Source: an uncultured Mycoplasmatota bacterium (GTDB taxonomy: Bacteria; Bacillota_I; Bacilli_A; RF39; UBA660). Taken from it: 42,065 nucleotides of DNA. Of the stretch, positions 37,385 to 42,065 are shown piece by piece (the stretch's first letter is position 1; each line of letters starts with the position of its first letter). The DNA is taken from contig UROI01000009.1 in assembly GCA_900549325.1 (NCBI GenBank), positions 1 through 42,065 on the forward strand, read 5' to 3'. Under the pieces are notes generated by a model that saw only the letters and a list, made by a program, of their open reading frames with translations, was not told the DNA's origin and did no database searches. The position numbers and the translations under genes are program-made.

Positions 37385-39151
37385 TTATTCTACTGTTACA
37401 GATTTAGCTAAATTTCTAGGCTTATCAATATCACAACCTTTTAATTTAGCTATATTATAAGCAAGTAATTGCATAGGTATTATAGCCATTAATGGATTAA
37501 GTATCTCATTATAATCATCTAATAATATTTTATATTTTGAAAAATCGTCGTCTTTAATATTAGTAATGGTAACAATATTAGCTCCACGTGACTCTACTTC
37601 TTTTAGATTACTAATAGTTTTTTCACTAATTTCTTTATCAGTAACTACTGCAATTACTCCAAAGTCTTTATCTATTAGCGATATACTACCATGTTTTAGT
37701 TCTCCTGCTTGAAAAGCCTCACTATGGATATAAGATATTTCTTTTAATTTAAGACTACCTTCCATAGCTAAATAGTAGTCTATTAATCTTCCTAAATAAA
37801 ATACGCTTGTTTTATTAGCTAATATTTTAGATATTTCTTCATAATCATATTCATTTATATATTTAGTAAATATATTAGGAAGTAGTTTTAAACTATTTAT
37901 AGTTTCTTCTTCAACACTGCTACCTTTAATAGCTAAGAATAATAGTATTAATACTTGAGCTAGATATGCTTTAGTGGTAGCTACTGCTACTTCAATACCA
38001 GCCTCAGTATATATAACGTTTTTAGCCTCTCTTGCTATTGAAGATTCATGTCTATTTACGATAGCTAAAGTATCAATATTATTCTCTTTAGCTAGTTTTA
38101 ATGATGCTAATGTATCAGCAGTCTCTCCTGACTGTGATATTAGTATAACTAAAGTATCTTTATCAAAGAAGTTAGTTTGATATCTATATTCTGAAGCAAA
38201 GTATACATTAACTCTAATATTAGCAAATTTCTCAATATAGTACTTACCTAGTTGTCCTGCGAAAGCAGCACTACCACAGGCAACAATATCAATATTTTTA
38301 TACTTCTTTATATCAAAGATATCTTTTACTCTATTATTTTCAGTATATAAGTTAAGTAATTTCTTAACTAGTTCTGGTTCTTCATTAATTTCTTTTAGCA
38401 TAAAATGATCATAACCATTTTTACTAATAGTCTCTTTCTCGGAAGAAAACTCTTTAATTTCTTTCTGAATTTCTCTTCCTTCTCTATCATAGTATTTAAC
38501 ACTATCTTTAGTTAAATATACGACGTCATAATTATCAAGTACAACATACTTATTTGTTATATGCACAATAGCGGGTATATCACTAGCTAGAACATTCTCA
38601 TTATCTCCAATACCAACAATTAAAGGACTATCCTTTCTAATACCAAAGATAACATCTTTATAATCGTCATTTATAATATTTAAAGCATAACTGCCTTTAA
38701 AGATATGTGTAATTTTATTTAGTACTTTAATCATATCTTTTTCTTCATTATAAATGTCGTCAATAGCGGCAGCTCCTACTTCTGTATCAGTACCAGTCTT
38801 AAATACATATCCTTTCTTTAATAGTTTTTTCTTAAGTTCGTCATAGTTTTCAATAATGCCATTATGTACTAATGTTATTTTACCTTGTTTATGTGGATGA
38901 GCATTAATATCATTAGCTTCACCATGAGTAGCCCATCTAGTATGAGATATACCAATATTAGTATCCTCATTATAATTTATATTTTCTTCAAGATTCTTAA
39001 TAGGACCTGCCTTCTTAATTATCTTGATTTCATTATCTTTAACATAAGCAATACCAGCTGAATCATAGCCCCTATATTCCAGTGATTTCAAACCAGTAAG
39101 TATTTTATTTATAGCTTTTTTATCTCCTGCATAACCAACGATGCCACACAT
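37385..39151 (-). CDS. glmS: Glutamine-fructose-6-phosphate aminotransferase
   Basis: GlmS makes glucosamine-6-phosphate, the first step toward UDP-GlcNAc and peptidoglycan. The 588-residue protein starts MCGIVGYAG; Cys2 becomes the N-terminal nucleophile of the glutaminase domain (1-230, with GISHTRWATHG and NAHPH). Two sugar-isomerase (SIS) domains follow, with ACGSAAFAGQLGKYY, ISQSGETADTLASL and the C-terminal KPRNLAKSVTVE. The leader carries a glmS ribozyme, so the enzyme's own product destroys its mRNA. Its presence and the sortase show that the organism builds a cell wall. Confidence 0.98.
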   Translation of the reverse strand: MCGIVGYAGDKKAINKILTGLKSLEYRGYDSAGIAYVKDNEIKIIKKAGPIKNLEENINYNEDTNIGISHTRWATHGEANDINAHPHKQGKITLVHNGIIENYDELKKKLLKKGYVFKTGTDTEVGAAAIDDIYNEEKDMIKVLNKITHIFKGSYALNIINDDYKDVIFGIRKDSPLIVGIGDNENVLASDIPAIVHITNKYVVLDNYDVVYLTKDSVKYYDREGREIQKEIKEFSSEKETISKNGYDHFMLKEINEEPELVKKLLNLYTENNRVKDIFDIKKYKNIDIVACGSAAFAGQLGKYYIEKFANIRVNVYFASEYRYQTNFFDKDTLVILISQSGETADTLASLKLAKENNIDTLAIVNRHESSIAREAKNVIYTEAGIEVAVATTKAYLAQVLILLFLAIKGSSVEEETINSLKLLPNIFTKYINEYDYEEISKILANKTSVFYLGRLIDYYLAMEGSLKLKEISYIHSEAFQAGELKHGSISLIDKDFGVIAVVTDKEISEKTISNLKEVESRGANIVTITNIKDDDFSKYKILLDDYNEILNPLMAIIPMQLLAYNIAKLKGCDIDKPRNLAKSVTVE

Positions 39152-39194
39152 ATTATTAACCTCCTCTTATATATGATTATTATTTTGTTACAAT

Positions 39195-39300
39195 CTTAAT
39201 TTTGTTTTTTATAATAATCTAATGAGCATATACACCCAATGTAGTATCCGCCGAAAGTTCGATAACTACATACCTCGTTAACTATTTTTAGTCTGGCGCT
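39195..39300 (-). ncRNA. glmS ribozyme-riboswitch
   Basis: On the minus strand the RNA has A-GCGCCAGAC with the cut expected between 39300 and 39299. It then has GTTAACGAGG, matching the conserved core (GTTGACGAGG in most species), TTATCGAACTTTCGGCGGAT, and a closing ACTACATTGGGTG. Bound glucosamine-6-phosphate acts as the cofactor for self-cleavage. It lies between the promoter at 39343-39371 and the glmS start at 39151. The 3' limit of the fold is approximate. Confidence 0.93.
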
Positions 39301-39342
39301 AGTCTATATTTCTACTCCCTTCTACAATATAAACTTTATAAC

Positions 39343-39371
39343 ATTATATCAGAATAGAAGAAAAGTGTAAA
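39343..39371 (-). promoter_or_regulatory. Promoter of glmS
   Basis: On the minus strand TTTACA (39366-39371) and a perfect TATAAT (39343-39348) are 17 bases apart; RNA would start about 35 bases before the ribozyme cut site. The -35 box lies in the right arm of an 11-bp inverted repeat. Confidence 0.88.
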
Positions 39372-39407
39372 CATTTATAGTTATTATTAACTTTTAGTTT
39401 ACACTTT
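39362..39407 (-). terminator. 11-bp inverted repeat between the kinase-like gene and glmS
   Basis: AAAGTGTAAAC and GTTTACACTTT (39362-39372 and 39397-39407) are perfect arms around a 24-base loop. On the minus strand this can end the upstream operon, since it overlaps that stop codon, but only a short T tract follows. Because one arm holds the glmS -35 box, it could instead be an operator. Confidence 0.45.
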
Positions 39408-40061
39408 ATTATCTTCAAAAAAACTAAGTAAATTAGGATATCTAACTAACTTTTTAGTAACACTACCAGTTAGATCATCTATATCAGGATTAAATAAATC
39501 CATCATTTTATCTATACTTCCATAAATATATCTACTTGCTAAAATACCATATAAAGCATTTCTATAAGCCCCTTTAAAACAAATACACATTTCTTTTTTA
39601 TTTTTCTTTATTAACTCATTATAATCTAAATCACATCTTTTATAATTATCAAAATCTATTACCTTAATACCATCTTTACCAAATATAATATTACTAAAAT
39701 TCATATCACCTATCAAAACATTATTTTCAGATAATTTCATAATATCATTATATATTCTATTAAAACTATCTATAATATATTCTGTTTGAACACTAAGTAT
39801 ATCATCAATATATGGTTTATAATATTCCATAGTATAACTAGTTATTTGTTCTCTATTTGGATCAAACATATAATCATATAGTTTAACAAAAGCTTCTAGA
39901 TCTAAATTTTTCATAGTATCAAAAATCCATCTATCAATAACATGATCTTTAACAGCTTCCAGTGTATAATCCATATATACTTTCTCACATATCATATTAT
40001 CAATATTCTTAACGCTAGCATGAGTACCCCACATTATTTTATCATTATATAAATTCTGCAT
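39399..40061 (-). CDS. Atypical protein kinase-like protein, second paralogue (220 aa)
   Basis: This is a paralogue of the protein at 96-794. It shows SYTMEYYK, DSFNRIYNDIMKL, a catalytic-loop-like LIGDMNFSNIIF (D119, N124) and a metal-site-like VIDFDNY (D136). The glycine loop is not recognisable. A possible lysine is K27. The histidine of HRD is absent, so it may be a pseudokinase or a distant APH-like kinase. It is the last gene of an operon after two HExxH proteins (gap of 16 bases, GGAGTAG ribosome site). The operon suggests the three act together; the substrate is unknown. Confidence 0.68.
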   Translation of the reverse strand: MQNLYNDKIMWGTHASVKNIDNMICEKVYMDYTLEAVKDHVIDRWIFDTMKNLDLEAFVKLYDYMFDPNREQITSYTMEYYKPYIDDILSVQTEYIIDSFNRIYNDIMKLSENNVLIGDMNFSNIIFGKDGIKVIDFDNYKRCDLDYNELIKKNKKEMCICFKGAYRNALYGILASRYIYGSIDKMMDLFNPDIDDLTGSVTKKLVRYPNLLSFFEDNKV

Positions 40062-40077
40062 TATCTACTCCATAGTA

Positions 40078-40857
40078 TTATTTTACTTTTCTTAATTTAC
40101 GTTGTTCTGTTTTATCTAAAGGTAATCCCCAAAGTACTCTTTCATCAAAAGAAAGATTTTTCTTTGTCTCCTCTAGAATCATTTCAGTATTATCTGAAAT
40201 AATAGGAATATCACCATATGCTAGTTTACCTTGCACAGTAGTTATGAATTTCAACAATGGATAATTAGTTTCAGAATAATATTCGTTTAATAGCTTATTA
40301 TATCTATTGTTAAAAAATCTCTTGATCCTATTTGAAGAAAGATCATCTAAAGCTAAAATATTTTTTATCTTTTTACTGCTATTTATATTTGCTTCTCTTT
40401 CAATAGAAAATAAATCATGATTGTTTTCATATAAGCCAGGATATACATCTACTGCGATAGTACCAATTTCAAGTAACTTTCTTTCAAAGTCATCTTCAGG
40501 TAAAATATTAATTTTCTTACTTTGAAGAACATGTTCTAATTCATGAAAAATAACTTCAATTACTCCCAAACATATAAATAAACTTTTATCTAAAAATATT
40601 TTATTTCTATTATACATATAAGCAGGATAAAGATTGATATACTGAAGTGCAATCATATCAGCATTAAATCTTAACATTTTTCTTTCATAAACATAAGAAG
40701 CTAAAGATAAACTTTGATAATCATAGTCAACATTCATAATATAACCCGCGATTACATCGTCTACTACTATATTTAAAATAGTATCAATAAATTTATTGTC
40801 TGGCAATTTATTACTAAAAGCATAGTTATATATAACATTTAATATATCTTCGTACAT
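40078..40857 (-). CDS. HExxH zincin-like protein, paralogue 2 (259 aa)
   Basis: HELEH at residues 105-109 gives a zinc-binding pair and catalytic glutamate. A conserved NNHDLFSIEREA about 40 residues later offers E153 as third ligand. There is no signal peptide or membrane helix. It is clearly paralogous to the upstream gene: both open with MYE..LN.IY.Y.F..KLPD, both have the HDxFxIERxA motif, and both end with a DR(V/I)LxGLP-type segment. It is the middle gene of the operon, 13 bases after its paralogue, with a GGAGG site. I do not know the family. Peptidase activity is inferred from the motif. Confidence 0.75.
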   Translation of the reverse strand: MYEDILNVIYNYAFSNKLPDNKFIDTILNIVVDDVIAGYIMNVDYDYQSLSLASYVYERKMLRFNADMIALQYINLYPAYMYNRNKIFLDKSLFICLGVIEVIFHELEHVLQSKKINILPEDDFERKLLEIGTIAVDVYPGLYENNHDLFSIEREANINSSKKIKNILALDDLSSNRIKRFFNNRYNKLLNEYYSETNYPLLKFITTVQGKLAYGDIPIISDNTEMILEETKKNLSFDERVLWGLPLDKTEQRKLRKVK

Positions 40858-40870
40858 ATTAGCCTCCTTA

Positions 40871-41653
40871 TTATTTATCTTCTATTCCATCATATTCACT
40901 AGTAGTAATAGGTAATCCTAATATAATTCTATCATTTAAAGAAAGATTTTTCTTACTTTTTCTTAATATTTTTTTAGTATTTTTTTTGTTTATTAAAATA
41001 TTTTCATAATAAAGTTCACTATTAGTAGAGGCAACATATTCAAGTAATGGAAAATTATCATTTGAATAATAATCTTTTTTATAAGAATTACATCTTTTAA
41101 TATAAATACTACTTAAATAATTTGCTGTATCACTATCTAATTTTAACATTTCAATAATACTAGAATTACTTCTAATTACAGCCATTCTCTCTATAGGAAA
41201 TATATCATGGTTTTTCTTATATAAACCTTGATTTATTGATAACATATAAATACTATCTCTAATTAAAGCAACTTCTAAATTATTTTTATCAGTAGTTTTT
41301 ACTAGTTTAACTTGTTTTACATGTTCTAATTCATGTAAAATAGTATAAATAGTTTCATAACAAGTAAGTTCATATCTTTCTAATAATTTTAATTCATTTA
41401 AATTATAAATACTAGTAGATCTTTTTAATCTATCGTCAATACTTTTAATAATATTATCTATATCAAACTTTAATACTTTAGAAATAAAACCATAAGATGC
41501 TATATAATCATAATTATATTCTATATCACTAATAAAAGAATTTAATTCATAGTATTCAATAACAATATTTACTACTTCATTCATAAAATCTTTGTCTGGT
41601 AATTTATAATTAAAAGTATATGTATATATAATATTTAATAATTTTTCATACAT
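40871..41653 (-). CDS. HExxH zincin-like protein, paralogue 1 (260 aa)
   Basis: HELEH at residues 107-111 lies in a helix (YTILHELEHVKQ). KKNHDIFPIERMA follows with E155 as likely third ligand. The N-terminal 30 residues closely match paralogue 2 (MYEKLLNIIYTYTFNYKLPD), and SLNDRIILGLPI near the end matches its SFDERVLWGLPL. It is soluble and has no signal peptide. It is the first gene of the three-gene operon, with a GGAGG site before the ATG and a weak -10 (TATATT) upstream. The pair looks like a tandem duplication that has since diverged. Confidence 0.75.
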   Translation of the reverse strand: MYEKLLNIIYTYTFNYKLPDKDFMNEVVNIVIEYYELNSFISDIEYNYDYIASYGFISKVLKFDIDNIIKSIDDRLKRSTSIYNLNELKLLERYELTCYETIYTILHELEHVKQVKLVKTTDKNNLEVALIRDSIYMLSINQGLYKKNHDIFPIERMAVIRSNSSIIEMLKLDSDTANYLSSIYIKRCNSYKKDYYSNDNFPLLEYVASTNSELYYENILINKKNTKKILRKSKKNLSLNDRIILGLPITTSEYDGIEDK

Positions 41654-41706
41654 AAATTAACCTCCAAGTATTTAATATACTACCACAAAAGTTCTAAATA
41701 GTAAAG

Positions 41707-41728
41707 AAAAAACACCTATATAAGTGTT
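41707..41728 (-). terminator. Intrinsic terminator upstream of the HExxH operon
   Basis: AACACCT and AAGTGTT (41711-41717 and 41722-41728) pair with one G-U. On the minus strand TTTTTTC follows. It would stop transcription arriving from the right side of the window. Confidence 0.65.
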
Positions 41729-41750
41729 TGTTTCTTTATAATATATTATT

Positions 41751-41844
41751 CACTATAAGCCTTATTCTAAGTCTTATTAGTGTTATTCTTAGCCTAATTA
41801 TTAGTCTAAGAATAATGTATCTACATACCTATCATATATAAGCC
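41751..41844 (+). repeat. Paired-hairpin intergenic element, copy H
   Basis: Hairpin 1 (41751-41782) has CACTATAAG with CTTATTAGTG, the C-U mismatch and inner CTTA/TAAG. Hairpin 2 (41783-41815) has TTATTCTTAG with CTAAGAATAA, the C-U mismatch and inner CTAAT/ATTAG. The tail (41816-41844) is TGTATCTACATACCTATCAT then ATATAAGCC. It stands between the HExxH operon and the GC-rich fragment. Confidence 0.87.
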
Positions 41845-41863
41845 ATATCTATATACTTAGATA

Positions 41864-42055
41864 TTATACAGATAACTGATATGGATTGCCCGAAGTTCCA
41901 TCTCCTGACTCCATCGCTAAATCAGAGGCTAGATAAAGGACTGGCACGACCCCAGACGCAGACAACGCACTGCTGCCCAAAATGCCGACCAAAAACGCAA
42001 GCCACGCATCGTACGAGCTGCTGGAATTAGGGGTACTAGTTTTATATAAAATCAC
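41864..42055 (-). pseudogene. GC-rich C-terminal fragment of a surface-type protein
   Basis: The frame encodes 63 residues from a GTG with no ribosome site; an in-frame stop lies three codons upstream, inside the window. The end, ESGDGTSGNPYQLSV, looks like the closing strand of a larger extracellular protein, and a hydrophobic stretch (AWLAFLVGILGSSALSASG) precedes it. The base composition is near half GC, unlike the rest of the window. I read it as the broken 3' end of a gene that continues, out of frame, past the right edge, perhaps acquired. It could also be a false frame. Confidence 0.4.
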
Positions 42056-42065
42056 CCTATATTAA

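Noticed and set aside
41864..42055. Intact small secreted protein
   Set aside because: It lacks a ribosome site and a signal peptide, and its ending looks like the C-terminus of a larger protein, so a fragment is more likely.

Overview
The window is about 25% GC and uses TGA as a stop. It carries Bacillota-type parts: a T-box leader, a glmS ribozyme, a CIRCE operator, sortase, AddAB, and spore genes (spoIIM, spoIVB, yqfC, yqfD, CotY/CotZ-like and CotF-like coat proteins). This fits an uncultured, low-GC, spore-forming member of the Bacillota with a compact genome, for example a gut lineage. I cannot place it further from sequence alone. Most genes lie on the minus strand in short operons. Several starts are moved inward here to match Shine-Dalgarno sites.

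Layout. 1-3.8 kb: a kinase-like pseudo-enzyme candidate, mnmA, spoIIM, a 38-residue membrane peptide and a tail-anchored unknown. 3.9-6.1 kb: a ZIP metal transporter, an orphan RNA with two tandem pseudoknots, and three small unknown genes. 6.2-7.3 kb: spoIVB behind a sigma-G-like promoter. 7.35-8.16 kb: a complete type III toxin-antitoxin locus (ToxN/AbiQ-family toxin plus a tandem-pseudoknot RNA antitoxin). 8.2-10.1 kb: nusB-xseA-xseB. 10.4-13.0 kb: a class B sortase with its probable wall-anchored substrate. 13.2-15.2 kb: yqfC-yqfD and a divergent spore coat gene. 15.2-19.1 kb: a T-box(Phe)-controlled operon with an extra small gene ahead of pheST. 19.2-22.7 kb: frr, mscL, and a ClpB lacking its N-domain behind CIRCE. 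22.7-25.6 kb: a CotF-like pair, a membrane protein with a DUF1292-like partner, a lipoprotein, a membrane protein and tRNA-Thr(CGT). 25.7-32.4 kb: addB and addA separated by three small genes, one a zincin metallopeptidase. 32.7-37.3 kb: fmt and a thyA-dfrA-tmk operon for dTMP synthesis. 37.4-39.4 kb: glmS with its ribozyme. 39.4-41.7 kb: an operon of two paralogous HExxH proteins and a second kinase-like protein. 41.86-42.06 kb: a GC-rich C-terminal fragment of a surface-type protein.

Three things stand out. First, a dispersed intergenic element is present in seven full and two partial copies. It has two AT-rich hairpins whose stems differ between copies but stay paired, nearly always with one C-U mismatch in the stem, and the full copies end in a conserved tail close to ATATCTACATATCTATTATA. 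Second, there are two separate tandem H-type pseudoknot RNAs; one is clearly the antitoxin of the ToxN-like toxin, the other has no toxin gene beside it. Third, the two kinase-like paralogues at either end of the window, one linked to paired HExxH proteins, look like a lineage-specific and undescribed family.
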